Assembly (NCBI GenBank): GCA_003279565.1
Contig: QCHN01000001.1
Span: 1-64,000 of the forward strand
Length of the DNA: 64,000 nucleotides
Reading direction: 5' to 3'
From: Prochlorococcus sp. AG-402-C09
GTDB taxonomy: Bacteria > Cyanobacteriota > Cyanobacteriia > PCC-6307 > Cyanobiaceae
How positions within the stretch are numbered: the stretch's first letter is position 1; each line of letters starts with the position of its first letter. A program made the translations under genes and the position numbers. This document shows, piece by piece, positions 16,604-25,590 of this stretch. Under the pieces are notes generated by a model. That model was not told the origin of the DNA. It made no database searches and saw nothing but the letters and a program-made list of their open reading frames with translations.

Positions 16604-17269
16604 TTGTCTACTTATCTTATTACAGGCGCCAATAGAGGTATTGGGTTAGAACTTGTTCGTCAATTGAAAGCTAGAGGAGAAGATGTAATTGCTACTTGTA
16701 GATCTATTTCTCCAGAATTAAGTGCCTTGTCAGTAAGGGTTGAAACGAATATTGATATAACTTCCGGAGATTCGATTGTTAAGCTTAGAGAAAGTTTAAG
16801 CGATACTAAAGTTGACGTTTTGATTCAAAATGCTGGAATTGCAGAATTTAACTCCCTTTCTAATTTAGACCCTCAAAGTATTGTTCATCAATTTGAGGTA
16901 AATGCTTTAAGTCCTCTTTGTTGTGTGCAAACTATGCTGAGTACTCTTAGTCATTCTGCAAAAATAGTTTTAGTAAGTAGTCGTATGGGTTCAATAGAGG
17001 ACAATATTTCTGGTGGTTCCTATGGATATAGGATGTCTAAAGTTGCCTTATGTATGGCTGGTAAATCTTTAGCGGTTGATTTAAAGACTAAAGGTATTTC
17101 GGTGGCAATTTTACATCCAGGTTTAGTCAGTACTCGAATGACAGGATTTACTTCCAATGGAATTCAGCCTAAAGAATCAGTCAAAGGACTAATTCAAAGA
17201 ATTGATGAGCTTACACTTGAAAATTCTGGAACTTTCTGGCATTCAAATGGTGAGATATTACCTTGGTAA
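16604..17269 (+). CDS. Short-chain dehydrogenase/reductase (SDR)
   Basis: 221 aa. Nucleotide-binding motif TGANRGIG (7-14), QNAG in place of the usual NNAG (75-78), catalytic Ser in VSSRMGS (about 125-126) and Y142-x-x-x-K146 (YRMSK), then HPGLVSTRMTG. All catalytic residues of classical SDRs are present, so it is probably an active NAD(P)-dependent oxidoreductase of the cytoplasm, substrate unknown; it resembles the C-factor/sniffer-type SDRs by eye. The start is TTG at 16604; no ATG fits. Confidence 0.85.
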   Translation: MSTYLITGANRGIGLELVRQLKARGEDVIATCRSISPELSALSVRVETNIDITSGDSIVKLRESLSDTKVDVLIQNAGIAEFNSLSNLDPQSIVHQFEVNALSPLCCVQTMLSTLSHSAKIVLVSSRMGSIEDNISGGSYGYRMSKVALCMAGKSLAVDLKTKGISVAILHPGLVSTRMTGFTSNGIQPKESVKGLIQRIDELTLENSGTFWHSNGEILPW

Positions 17270-17310
17270 AAACACTTTTTTTGATTTCTATATTTATCTT
17301 TTTCTTTAAA

Positions 17311-17670
17311 TTATAGTCTACCTAATGTTTTTCTTAACTTTTTGACAAAGCTGATCCCAACTCCAGGAATGGTTAAGAGCTCTTCATCAGTTGCTGAAAT
17401 AATTGATTCTGGTGTCAAATAACCAGCTTCATAGAAATTATTGCAGTTTTTTGTTCCTATCCCTGGAATAGATGTTAAGTTCTCGCACCTAGTAGAAAAT
17501 GGCTCGCCTTGTTTATTAAAAACGCTAAAAATCTTAGAAAGCTTTCTTTTTATATTTAATAAAATTTTTTTGATGAACATTTGATTTCTAATACATATTG
17601 ATAAATATGCATTAGAAAAAACTTCTTGCAACCATAAATATTTTCTTTTGATGATTGATTGATCAATCAT
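17311..17670 (-). CDS. Helix-hairpin-helix protein, 119 aa
   Basis: The C-terminal 60 residues hold two helix-hairpin-helix turns, IPGIGTKNC (68-76) and IPGVGISF (101-108), spaced as in the paired HhH domains of DNA-repair proteins and nucleases. The N-terminal half is basic and helical (FIKKILLNIKRKLSKIF), with no catalytic motif. It probably binds DNA non-specifically. It converges with the SDR gene, with 41 bases between the stops. A nuclease or polymerase part is absent, so a DNA-binding accessory protein is the best guess. Confidence 0.6.
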   Translation of the reverse strand: MIDQSIIKRKYLWLQEVFSNAYLSICIRNQMFIKKILLNIKRKLSKIFSVFNKQGEPFSTRCENLTSIPGIGTKNCNNFYEAGYLTPESIISATDEELLTIPGVGISFVKKLRKTLGRL

Positions 17671-17830
17671 GGCATCAAACTGTATTTAAAAATACAAAAT
17701 AACCCGATCTGTATTTGTTTTTCTTATGCTTTTAGTTGTTTGTGATTAGTATTGCATGATGAATCTTTCCATAGCTACTTGACTTTGTAATTAGATCCTG
17801 CAGATTATTTTTAGATGTAAGTTCCTTCCT

Positions 17831-18502
17831 TTGTTCATAACTGTTTGTGGTCAAAAAGGTGGAGTAGCTAAAACTTGTACATCAATCCATTTGGCGAGTG
17901 TTTGGACTGCTCAAGGAAAAAATGTTTGTCTGGTTGATGCTGATAGAAACAGATCGGCTCTTGCTTATGGATCAAGAGGAAATCTTAAATTTAGTATTGT
18001 CCCTGTGGAGGCAGCTGCTAAAGCTACCAGATTCTCGGAAATTGTTATTACTGATGGTCAAGCAAGTACTGATGAAGAAGAGCTGAAACATTTAGCTGCT
18101 GGCTCTGATCTTGTTCTTTTGCCTACAGCGCCAAAAGCCAGATCGGTTGAATTAACGGTTGAATTAGCATCTTTGCTGAAAAACTTAAATATTCCTCATG
18201 CAGTTTTACTTGTGAAGGTTGATTTTCGCCAAAAGCGAATTGCGAATGAAGCAAGAGAAGCGTTAGAAAAATTTGATTTAACGGTATTAGAAGGTGACAT
18301 CCCTTTGCTATCAGCTTTTGATAAAGCAGAAAATCAGGGAGCAGCCGTAATTGATGCAGTAGATGATAAAGGTCGATCCGATCCCAGACGAATGTCGGGT
18401 TGGTCGGCCTATTGCTCCATTGCTAAACAAATTCAATGCCAGATTTCGAAGCACTTGTTAGACATCAACAAACCAGTCGAAGACCTGCCACTGAGCGCTT
18501 AA
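17831..18502 (+). CDS. ParA/MinD-type ATPase, 223 aa
   Basis: Deviant Walker A KGGVAKTCTS (9-18) with the signature Lys, LVDADRNRS (34-42), and DLVLLPTAPKARSV for the switch II/Walker B region. ParA-family ATPases dimerise on ATP and position plasmids, chromosomes or protein cargo on DNA or membranes. No ParB or parS-like repeat is visible nearby, so it is an orphan ParA, and a cargo-positioning role is possible. Start is TTG at 17831. The next gene starts inside its 3' end (67-base overlap), implying tight coupling. Confidence 0.8.
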   Translation: MFITVCGQKGGVAKTCTSIHLASVWTAQGKNVCLVDADRNRSALAYGSRGNLKFSIVPVEAAAKATRFSEIVITDGQASTDEEELKHLAAGSDLVLLPTAPKARSVELTVELASLLKNLNIPHAVLLVKVDFRQKRIANEAREALEKFDLTVLEGDIPLLSAFDKAENQGAAVIDAVDDKGRSDPRRMSGWSAYCSIAKQIQCQISKHLLDINKPVEDLPLSA

Positions 18503-18672
18503 AGGTAGTTGAAAAACTTTCTATTTCTAATCAATCACCTACTACCGATGGGAACAATTTAAGTACATTATTTTTTGGTTTCTTAGGAGGAATTTCTGGA
18601 TCAATAATTGGAACAGGATTGATTCTTTATCTTTCTAATAAGGAATTAATAGATTTCAAGCTACTTTTTTAA
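18436..18672 (+). CDS. Small membrane protein overlapping parA, 78 aa
   Basis: ATG at 18436 lies inside the ParA gene in another frame. The protein begins MPDFEALVRHQQTSRRPATE, continues RLKVVEKLS and ends in a transmembrane helix (FLGGISGSIIGTGLILYL, about 49-66) with a short tail. The N-terminal half is basic and soluble. The unusually long overlap (67 bases) suggests the protein is real because it stays open and well-composed for 170 bases after the ParA stop. A ParA membrane partner is an attractive inference, not shown. Confidence 0.6.
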   Translation: MPDFEALVRHQQTSRRPATERLKVVEKLSISNQSPTTDGNNLSTLFFGFLGGISGSIIGTGLILYLSNKELIDFKLLF

Positions 18673-18720
18673 AGTGTAATTTTTATAATTACTTTTCTGA
18701 AATTTTGAAACGTATATGAT

Positions 18721-20556
18721 TTATATATTAGATCTATGTGTTTTTTTTGCTATTTCTACCATATCAAAAAAAGTTTTTGATTTCTTTAGTAGTTGTTGAT
18801 AATTGCCAAAAGCAATTATTTTTCCATTTTTAAATTCATATATACAATCCGATCGTTCAATCGTAGATAATCTGTGAGCGATCGTTACTATTGTGCATCG
18901 TCTACCTATAATTTCAATTGCATCCATTACCTCTGCTTCTGTTCTGTTATCTAAAGCGCTGGTTGCTTCATCTAAAACTAATAATTTTGATTGCCTATAA
19001 AAAGCTCTTGCTATAGCTAATCTTTGTCTTTGTCCTCCAGATAATCTGATTCCATTGTCACCAACTGGCGTATGTAAACCTAATGGCATTTCTGATACTA
19101 ATTCTGCTAATTGAGCTGCCTTAAGTGCATCCCAAACTCTTTGATTGTCTATCAAATCTTTATCTAATCCATATGCAATATTTTCAATAATATTACTGTT
19201 TAATAAAGTAATTGATTGTGGAACATAAGAGCAACAATCCTGCCAAGCTGGAACTTCTGTATCGTTAACTTTAATTCCATCTAATAAAAGTTTTCCATTT
19301 GTTGGTCTAAGAAGACATAGTAATTGGTTGGCTGTAGTGGTTTTTCCACTTCCTGTTTCTCCAACAAAAGCTATTCTTGACCCAATAGGGATAGTAAGAT
19401 CTATCTCTTTTAGAGTGTATTCCTCACTGTTTGGGTATTTGTAACTTAGTTTTTCAAGTTTTATATTGTACCTAGGCTCAATCCCTTTTTTTGTTGGAAC
19501 ACCTATTGATTTTTTAGTTAGTCGACTAGATGGAAGTTCTATTAACTTAAGTATCTCTTCTAAATCAGGGATTGATGCACGCATAGAAGTTAATGCTCTA
19601 AAGGAATCTTGTAAGGGAGGGGTTAGTTTTAATGCCGCGACTGCAATTGTTGCTAAGAATGGAACTATTTCAATAAGGATTGAATTGTTTTGCCCAGTTA
19701 TATAAGGTAAAAGACCAATAGCAAATATCAATGTAATACCAAAAGGCTCTATTAATGACCTAGGGAATTCAGGTAAAACTTCAGCTTTCCAAATAAAAGG
19801 GAAAGAGGCCTTACCTGCTAATTTATATCTTTTTTCAAAATATGATTCTGATCCAGTAAGGTGTACATCTATAATTGTTCTCATTGATTCAGTTAAAATA
19901 TTATTTGTCTCTTTCTCTAATTTAATTCTTTGACGAGAAGAGTATCTTATGAATGGTGTGACAAATAGTGAAATAAAGATATAAAATATTAAGAGACTGA
20001 TAATTAAATAAAGAGCTATCGACTTTGCGATGAAAAGAACAGCAATAGATATAAAAGTAATAACACATATCCCACTAGATATTTGAAGGATCGGCCTTAC
20101 TAGGAATTCTGAGACTCTTGATATATTTATCAGAACTTTTGATGATAAATCAGATTTTTTCTTGTCCAAGAAAAATTCATATGGCTGAGATAGTAATTTT
20201 TTCTGTGCTAGTTCTGATAAGTCTCGCCAAATTGCTACTCGAAGTCTTTCTTGGGCTGCTTTAAGAAATAATTTAGAAAATGATGCCAGCCAATTCATTG
20301 CTATATAAATAACTACTAGGGTGATGACTTTTGTTTTTGGGTCTTCAGGTATAAAATTTTGAAATGGTAATGGCGGTTGATTAGCTTGACCTATAAAAAC
20401 AGTAAATAATCTAGAAACAATACCAACTACAATTACATCTACTAAACCAGTCAAGGCAGCTACAGGAATTAATTTTAATAGAGACCTTCTTCTTCTCAGT
20501 GGGAGTGCCTTCAGGAGGCGCATTAATAGATAATATGTTTTGCTGGAACCAATCAT
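18721..20556 (-). CDS. ABC exporter (MsbA-like half transporter), 611 aa
   Basis: About six transmembrane helices in residues 25-330, then a nucleotide-binding domain: GETGSGKTT (399-407), LSGGQRQRLAIAR (505-517), LLVLDEATSALD (525-536) and switch HRLST (about 561). The fused TMD-NBD half-transporter layout is that of exporters of lipids, peptides or polysaccharides (MsbA/HlyB group). No peptidase C39 domain is present. It lies between the ParA pair and a coiled-coil/GT4 region, so export of a glycoconjugate is plausible. All NBD motifs are intact. Confidence 0.85.
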   Translation of the reverse strand: MIGSSKTYYLLMRLLKALPLRRRRSLLKLIPVAALTGLVDVIVVGIVSRLFTVFIGQANQPPLPFQNFIPEDPKTKVITLVVIYIAMNWLASFSKLFLKAAQERLRVAIWRDLSELAQKKLLSQPYEFFLDKKKSDLSSKVLINISRVSEFLVRPILQISSGICVITFISIAVLFIAKSIALYLIISLLIFYIFISLFVTPFIRYSSRQRIKLEKETNNILTESMRTIIDVHLTGSESYFEKRYKLAGKASFPFIWKAEVLPEFPRSLIEPFGITLIFAIGLLPYITGQNNSILIEIVPFLATIAVAALKLTPPLQDSFRALTSMRASIPDLEEILKLIELPSSRLTKKSIGVPTKKGIEPRYNIKLEKLSYKYPNSEEYTLKEIDLTIPIGSRIAFVGETGSGKTTTANQLLCLLRPTNGKLLLDGIKVNDTEVPAWQDCCSYVPQSITLLNSNIIENIAYGLDKDLIDNQRVWDALKAAQLAELVSEMPLGLHTPVGDNGIRLSGGQRQRLAIARAFYRQSKLLVLDEATSALDNRTEAEVMDAIEIIGRRCTIVTIAHRLSTIERSDCIYEFKNGKIIAFGNYQQLLKKSKTFFDMVEIAKKTHRSNI

Positions 20557-20746
20557 TATTTAAAATTACTTACTTTTGAGAAATTATTTATCCTGATTCA
20601 GCCAGTTCCTTGGGTGTTTGGTTATGAGTTCTTTAGGTTAAAGCTTGGCAAACGATAAAGAAAATTACGAAAAAGTATTCTTCAGTGATTTTTAAATTTA
20701 TTTAAATTTGAATAGGTTTTAAGTTGAGTTTAAATTAAAACGTAGA

Positions 20747-21259
20747 TTAATATCTTTTTGTGGATATAAAATATCCCAATAAGACTAATATAATTAATGG
20801 CATTAAATAAATAATAATCATAAAACCAGATAAAAAGACAAATAGGCTAAAAATTATAAAAAATCCTATTAATATAATTCTAAAAAATCTTTTGATTCGA
20901 TTTAGCCAAAAGATACCTTTTAGTTTTTCTAGTGTAATTTCTAATTCTTTACGCTTAAGGAATAGCTCTTTAAGTTGTTTTTGATGCCAATTAATTGAGT
21001 CCTCTAATTTTGTTTTGTATACATTCTTACCAATTTGTTCTATCAAATTATTCGATCTTGAGAATGTAGATCGTAATTTTACAATTTGTGCTTCGACTAG
21101 GGCTTTGCTATTCTCTGATATTTTTTGATCTATTTCTATAATACGAGTATTGATTTGATTTTCTAATGAGGAACTTTTATTTGAATTATATTGAACAATT
21201 TCATAATTACTGTTTTGTTTGTATTTAAAAAATTTAAGAAAAAAATTTGCTCTTAACAT
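20747..21259 (-). CDS. Coiled-coil membrane protein, 170 aa
   Basis: Residues about 30-115 form a charged helical coiled coil (IDQKISENSKALVEAQIVKL, LFLKRKELEITLEKLKGIFW). They are followed by hydrophobic helices at about 125-165 (IILIGFFIIFSLFVFLSGFM, IIIYLMPLIILVLLGYF) and a short tail. It resembles chain-length or scaffold-type membrane coiled-coil proteins only in outline; no Wzz motif is seen. It is divergent from the GT4 gene 48 bases away, so a shared promoter region and a role in the same glycan pathway are possible. Confidence 0.5.
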   Translation of the reverse strand: MLRANFFLKFFKYKQNSNYEIVQYNSNKSSSLENQINTRIIEIDQKISENSKALVEAQIVKLRSTFSRSNNLIEQIGKNVYKTKLEDSINWHQKQLKELFLKRKELEITLEKLKGIFWLNRIKRFFRIILIGFFIIFSLFVFLSGFMIIIYLMPLIILVLLGYFISTKRY

Positions 21260-21306
21260 TTGACTGACTATTATCTAAGATAGATTTATATGAGAATATT
21301 ATAACC

Positions 21307-22371
21307 ATGACTTCTATAGTTTTTAATGGGAGCTACATAACAAAAAAAAATACAGGTATTGGAGTCGTTTCTAGGGATTTACTTAATTCTTTTTCAGCCC
21401 ATAAAATAACTGCACTTATTCCAAAAGATATAGGTATCAAAGGTGATATTTATATACCTAATAATTTATCCCCAGGTTCAGGCTTTAAAAGTCATTTTAG
21501 AAGATTGTATTGGCTTCAAAATACTGTTCCAAAATTAATGGATGATTTAAATGCTGAATATTTTTTATCACCATTATTAGAAGCCCCACTATTTACTAAT
21601 ACTAAATCTATTGTTTTAGCTCATGATTTAATACCAATTAGGTATCCTTCAATATCACTTTTAACTTTATATCATTTAACTTATATCCCTTTAATTTTAA
21701 AACAATCAAAGATAATTCTATGTAATTCTATTTCTACAGCTAACGATCTTCATAGATATTATAAGATACCTATGCAGAAATTATTTCCTATTAAGTTAGG
21801 CTTTGATAATGCAAAGTATTATCCAATAAAAAAAAATCGAAAAAAATTTTTTCTTATTATGGGTAGACACAATCCTCATAAAAATTTGGGTAGTGTTATC
21901 AAAGCATTTGCATATGCCAAAATTAATGATTATAAGCTCATTTTTGTAGGCCCTTTTGATAAAAGGCATACACCAAGTCTGATAAAACTAATTGATGAAT
22001 ATAATCTGAGACATTTGTGTGTCTGGAAAGGTTGGATTGATGATGATGAAAAATTATCATTATTAAACGAATGTCAAGCACTTATTATTGCAAGTCTTTG
22101 GGAAGGATTTGGCCTACCAGCTCTTGAGGCAATGGCTTGTGGAACTCCGGTTATCGCTTCTAACAGAGGTGCATTGCCTGAGGTTGTTGGTGATTATGGT
22201 TATTTGGTTAATCCATTCGATATTCAATCAATATCTTTTGCGATGAATGCAGTGATAAATGATAAAAAATGTTTTGAAAAAGCCCTTCAAGAAGGCCCGA
22301 AAAGAGCTGAGTCTTTTAATTGGTTTGATACTGCCAAAACAATAGAAAAAATTATTCAAGAGGTTGATTAA
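21307..22371 (+). CDS. GT4-family glycosyltransferase, 354 aa
   Basis: The N-terminal half has the acceptor-side Rossmann fold. The C-terminal half has the GT4 donor motifs [37 protein letters not shown] (an E-x7-E type retaining motif) and [17 protein letters not shown]. It transfers sugar from a nucleotide sugar, typically for polysaccharide or lipid-linked glycan, on the cytoplasmic face. A single full-length gene of family-typical size with ATG start. Donor and acceptor are not readable from sequence. Confidence 0.85.
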   Translation: MTSIVFNGSYITKKNTGIGVVSRDLLNSFSAHKITALIPKDIGIKGDIYIPNNLSPGSGFKSHFRRLYWLQNTVPKLMDDLNAEYFLSPLLEAPLFTNTKSIVLAHDLIPIRYPSISLLTLYHLTYIPLILKQSKIILCNSISTANDLHRYYKIPMQKLFPIKLGFDNAKYYPIKKNRKKFFLIMGRHNPHKNLGSVIKAFAYAKINDYKLIFVGPFDKRHTPSLIKLIDEYNLRHLCVWKGWIDDDEKLSLLNECQALIIASLWEGFGLPALEAMACGTPVIASNRGALPEVVGDYGYLVNPFDIQSISFAMNAVINDKKCFEKALQEGPKRAESFNWFDTAKTIEKIIQEVD

Positions 22372-22570
22372 TCTTTTCTTTTGAAGCTATTATTTAATAA
22401 TGCAATCGAAAATATATAAACTATTAAAAAACTAAAGTAATTCTAGACCTTAGTTTAATTATTATTCAGATTCATTAATATGTTGAGTTATGAATTGGAA
22501 TTACTTTTCCTTATATAGCATCACTCTGAATTTATAATTGCTATGATAATTTCTTAAATCTATTTTAGAT

Positions 22571-22741
22571 ATGCCTAGAAAAAAATCTAAAAAAAAATTA
22601 ACTTTTAAAACAACTGAAGTAAATGAGGAGACAAAGACAACACCAAGAACTGCAAAAATTGTTCTCTTTGTATTTGGCGTGGGTCCTTTAATTCTTATGT
22701 GTTTATTTTTATTCTCAAATGGATTTTTCAACTCTCCTTGA
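22571..22741 (+). CDS. Small single-pass membrane protein, 56 aa
   Basis: ATG at 22571, TGA at 22741. The product begins MPRKKSKKKLTFKTTEVNEE and has one C-terminal transmembrane helix (IVLFVFGVGPLILMCLFLF) with a short end (SNGFFNSP). The highly basic head followed by a membrane segment is a typical small-protein pattern and is much better composed than the longer opposite-strand frame across 22501-22767, which I discarded as a shadow. The head faces the cytoplasm. Function unknown. Confidence 0.65.
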   Translation: MPRKKSKKKLTFKTTEVNEETKTTPRTAKIVLFVFGVGPLILMCLFLFSNGFFNSP

Positions 22742-22914
22742 TAATTTGATAAATCTATAGAAAACAAAGTATTATTATTTTTGAATCTGAAAATCCAGTT
22801 CTTAAGCCTTATTTTTCCTTTTGTCTTCTTTTTATAACATCATTTGTTTCTTGATCTATATATCAATCATTTATTTTTTGTTTCTAGCTAAAATTTGTTT
22901 TTATAGTTCGACTA

Positions 22915-23232
22915 ATGCAACTCTACTTGGTTGATTGCCAGTTCCCTGATATTGATAATCAAATTGCTGCGTACAAGCAGTTTGTAGAATTTTGGGAAAA
23001 TGGAGAGATGTCTAAGCAAGATAAATTTGATGGGTTTGACATGCTTTTTCGTGTGCATGCTCCTGGTGAGGGTCGTGTTGTAATTCTCTGCAATGCAAAA
23101 AGTGATAAGGAACTTTTTCTACATTTTGCTCCATGGAGAGCTCAGTTCGGTATAGATATGGAAATTACTCCAGTCATAAGCTGCCAAAACGTTGTTGACT
23201 ATCACAAGGACTTGTTTGAAAAAATGTCTTAA
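22915..23232 (+). CDS. DUF3303 family protein, 105 aa
   Basis: Matches DUF3303 by layout: beta strand MQLYLVDCQF, helix with AAYKQFVEFWENGE, G-F-RVHAPGEGRVVILCNAKSD (conserved core), LFLHFAPWRAQFGIDMEITPV and ending VDYHKDLF. A ferredoxin-like alpha/beta barrel dimer fold is expected. The family's function is unknown. It is single, soluble and well conserved in marine cyanobacteria as far as I recall. Confidence 0.8.
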   Translation: MQLYLVDCQFPDIDNQIAAYKQFVEFWENGEMSKQDKFDGFDMLFRVHAPGEGRVVILCNAKSDKELFLHFAPWRAQFGIDMEITPVISCQNVVDYHKDLFEKMS

Positions 23233-23310
23233 ATGTATTCAATAAATCTTTTTTTAACTTATTCCTTGATTTTAATTTCTACAATGAAGATCAATTTTAA
23301 AAGATATTAT

Positions 23311-23487
23311 TTATCTGCTTGAGAGAGCGTTTCCACTTGTCCATATATTTTTGAATTCGGTTTTATCCTTTAGTAATTGAATAGGAAGGCTAAGTAAAAT
23401 TCCTAATGCGATTAAGGCAAATGAGTCAGTTGTGGCTCTAGCAATGCCCCATTCTGATGAAGCTAAGGCAAGAATTGATAAATGCAT
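23311..23487 (-). CDS. Small membrane protein, 58 aa
   Basis: ATG at 23487, TAA at 23311. The product begins MHLSILALASSEWGIARATT, with a membrane helix (SFALIALGILLSLPIQLL) and a charged tail (KDKTEFKNIWTSGNALSSR). It is short and single-pass, of the type seen in thylakoid subunits, but not identifiable as one. It is one of several such proteins in this window. Confidence 0.6.
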   Translation of the reverse strand: MHLSILALASSEWGIARATTDSFALIALGILLSLPIQLLKDKTEFKNIWTSGNALSSR

Positions 23488-23939
23488 GAAATTACCTAAT
23501 TTCTAAAAAAATTTTATCAGACTATTCATTGTTAATTAAAATACTTATTAAAAATTATTGTATATAAGAAATAGATAAGTAACTTATAGTTTTGAATTTA
23601 TTAAAACTCTTATGAAATATAAGTTTTCCCGCTTTTTATAGACTCTCAAAAGTAATTTTAATATCTTTTTTCCTTTTTATTTAATGCAATTATTTCTTTT
23701 GATGTTGAGGGGAATTGAAGTTTCTTAGAAATTGACTTTGAGACCATTACGGTGCAATTGAATTAAGGAGCTCTCGTAGTGTTTATGGATTACTTAAAAA
23801 ATAGGAATCAATAAGTTTAAACATAGTAATGACTTTTTCCATCAATCTTCTTGAGCGCTCTTGTATTAATCCTGAAATTCCGAATTTTTTTCAGGCGATA
23901 TAATTTGATACCTCACTTTTTAAATTAATTCTTCAAATA
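23488..23939. other. Non-coding gap, nothing recognised
   Basis: AT-rich DNA between the 58-aa membrane protein and the broken cupin gene. No open frame, RNA gene or strong hairpin was found; it presumably holds the two divergent promoters. Confidence 0.4.
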
Positions 23940-24380
23940 ATGCTTAAAAAGATCTTTAGCTTTATATCCTTCATGCTTTTCTCATTTGTTAGTTTTGCGC
24001 CGATAGCAATTGCAGTTGAAGATAAACCTCCTGTAGATGTGCAAGAGCTTTTCTCAAGTAAAAAGCCAATTTATGGAGAATCTTTTACTTACCCTGCAGG
24101 TAAAGGAGAAATGCGTCTATATAAAGTTGATGTTCAACCAAGTGGTGTGGTCCCCCTTCATTTTCATGAGGCACCATTAACTAGCTATATTTAAGCAGGT
24201 CAATTAACACTGAAGACTAAGAAAGGAAAGAGCACAACTTTTCATGAGGGTGATTCTTTTGTATTGGCAGCTGATACGCCTCCGCACACTATGTCTAATA
24301 ATGGACAGGTTCCAGCAATTATGTGGGTCACTGTTGCAGCAGCTGAAGGAGTCCCTACGCTCACCAATGTTGAAGGATAA
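23940..24380 (+). pseudogene. Secreted cupin protein broken by a single nonsense codon
   Basis: One frame of 147 codons from ATG 23940 to TAA 24380 is interrupted only by TAA at 24192-24194. Before it: a signal peptide (MLKKIFSFISFMLFSFVSFA) and the first half of a cupin domain (SGVVPLHFHEAP, conserved HxH-type metal ligands). After it: AGQLTLKTKKGK, FHEGDSFVLAADTPPHTMSNNG (second cupin motif) and a short end. The gene is otherwise intact, with no frameshift, so inactivation is recent, or it is a sequencing error. Intact, it would be a small periplasmic cupin. Confidence 0.75.
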
Positions 24381-24564
24381 TTTAGTTTCGGTTGAGAGCA
24401 GATTTCTATATGTACTAGATGAGCTGAATTGGGCTAGTTACTTTTGATGTTTCGAGAAGAGTGACAATTGCTTTCAAAGAGAAACATTGGATTTTACTCT
24501 TGATTTTTTTTTCTTAACTCTTAGACCCATGGGAGCTCAATGAAAAAAGAGACTTACCAAGCTT

Positions 24565-24587
24565 CATGGATCAATTGGGTAATAAGG
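24565..24587 (+). repeat. Left copy of 23-base direct repeat of the tmRNA 3' end
   Basis: 23 bases identical to 25568-25590, starting CATGGATCAATTGGG and ending AATAAGG, at a distance of 1003 bases. The right copy is the 3' end of the ssrA gene, so this copy looks like the far attachment site (or a leftover) of an element that once entered at ssrA. Confidence 0.65.
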
Positions 24588-24710
24588 ATTGGGGTTTAGC
24601 GACGTATTAATTGATTCTTTCTTGGCCAAAAAATATCCAATTATTAATAAAAGGTTATTCATTGCACTAGAGCAACTATATAAGCTAGATCTGAAATTTT
24701 TAAGGTAAGT

Positions 24711-25361
24711 ATGAAAAGGCTGTCTGCAGGTCTTGCTACAACTTTGCTCTTGACTGCGACTGGTGCAGTTCAAGCTGGAACTTATGAGGCAATGTGTGGA
24801 GAAACAAAATGCACTGTAAATATCAATGGGAGGCAAATTAATACTCCTTTGGGCAGTATCCCTGCCAAACGCGTTACGCAGTGGGGGTTAACAGGTAAAT
24901 CTAAAACCAATATCAGTACTGGTGTTTGGACCACTGTTCTTTTTGGTCCTATTGGTCTCCTTGGTTTTACAGCTAAACACAGCGACTACAATTTTCTAGT
25001 CAATGGATATAACAGGCAAGGAGATAAAACATCTCTTCAATTCAAATTCAAAAACAATAAGCCAGTTGAGAGCTTGATGCAAGAAATGCCTATGGTAACT
25101 GGGATCGGCATGGGTGAGATACGTACTGCTTTGGAGATAAAGAAGAATGAAGGGCTGATAAGAAAATGTTGGTGGGGTCCTTGGAATTGTTCTGATCCTT
25201 TAGAAGGCCAAACCATAGACCCAGAAAATCTTTTTGAGACAACTGATTTAGATCAATCTTTTCCTAAAACAGCAATAGGGATAGGTGCTTTGTTTGCATT
25301 TCTTCTGGGCTTCTTATTCTTGAAGAAAAATAAAAAAGGAGAACCTAAGGAAAGCAGTTAG
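24711..25361 (+). CDS. Secreted/anchored hypothetical protein, 216 aa
   Basis: A Sec signal peptide (MKRLSAGLATTLLLTATGAV, cleavage after QAG or nearby), a mature domain with Cys in MCGETKCTVNINGRQ, and a second Cys pair (RKCWWGPWNCSD). It ends in a C-terminal transmembrane helix (TAIGIGALFAFLLGFLFLKK) and a basic stop, so the chain is anchored with its body outside the cytoplasm. The family is unknown to me, though the layout resembles anchored periplasmic beta-proteins. It is the only gene inside the 1-kb segment between the two 23-base repeats and may be cargo of a mobile element. Confidence 0.65.
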   Translation: MKRLSAGLATTLLLTATGAVQAGTYEAMCGETKCTVNINGRQINTPLGSIPAKRVTQWGLTGKSKTNISTGVWTTVLFGPIGLLGFTAKHSDYNFLVNGYNRQGDKTSLQFKFKNNKPVESLMQEMPMVTGIGMGEIRTALEIKKNEGLIRKCWWGPWNCSDPLEGQTIDPENLFETTDLDQSFPKTAIGIGALFAFLLGFLFLKKNKKGEPKESS

Positions 25362-25400
25362 TGCATATCTAGTTAATAAGAGATGTTTATCGAAACCAGA

Positions 25401-25427
25401 GGGCTGACTTAGTTCAGTCCTTTTTTA
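25401..25427 (+). terminator. Rho-independent terminator
   Basis: GGGCTGA at 25401 pairs with TCAGTCC ending 25420 (seven pairs, one G-U), followed by TTTTTT. It ends the 216-aa gene transcript. Confidence 0.7.
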
Positions 25428-25546
25428 TATTTTTGAGACGATTGAGAATTTCTTTGTAGGAAAATTATTCGATTTTTCGTCCACTTTTTCGTCCATCTCT
25501 ATTTTTACGGTTTTTTGAGATTATAAGACTCAAGTCATGCCAATTT

Positions 25547-25568
25547 AAAAGGACGCCTTCCAGCGTCC
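25547..25568 (-). terminator. Terminator of the tmRNA gene
   Basis: On the minus strand GGACGC-loop-GCGTCC is followed by TTTT (plus-strand stems 25551-25556 and 25563-25568). It stands directly at the 3' end of ssrA. Confidence 0.75.
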
Positions 25569-25590
25569 ATGGATCAATTGGGTAATAAGG
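25568..25590 (-). repeat. Right copy of 23-base direct repeat (in tmRNA 3' end)
   Basis: The copy inside ssrA, identical over 23 bases to 24565-24587 in the same orientation. Position at the 3' end of a tmRNA gene is the usual entry point for integrases. Confidence 0.65.

Noticed and set aside
22501-22767. 88-codon minus-strand frame
   Set aside because: The plus strand encodes a better 56-aa protein with a basic head and one membrane helix; this is its shadow.
24244-24447. 67-codon plus-strand frame
   Set aside because: Overlaps the second half of the cupin pseudogene in another frame; the cupin frame carries the motifs.
25460-25550. Short repeated TTTTTCGTCCA elements left of ssrA
   Set aside because: Two adjacent short copies only; could be part of an attachment region but too little to call.
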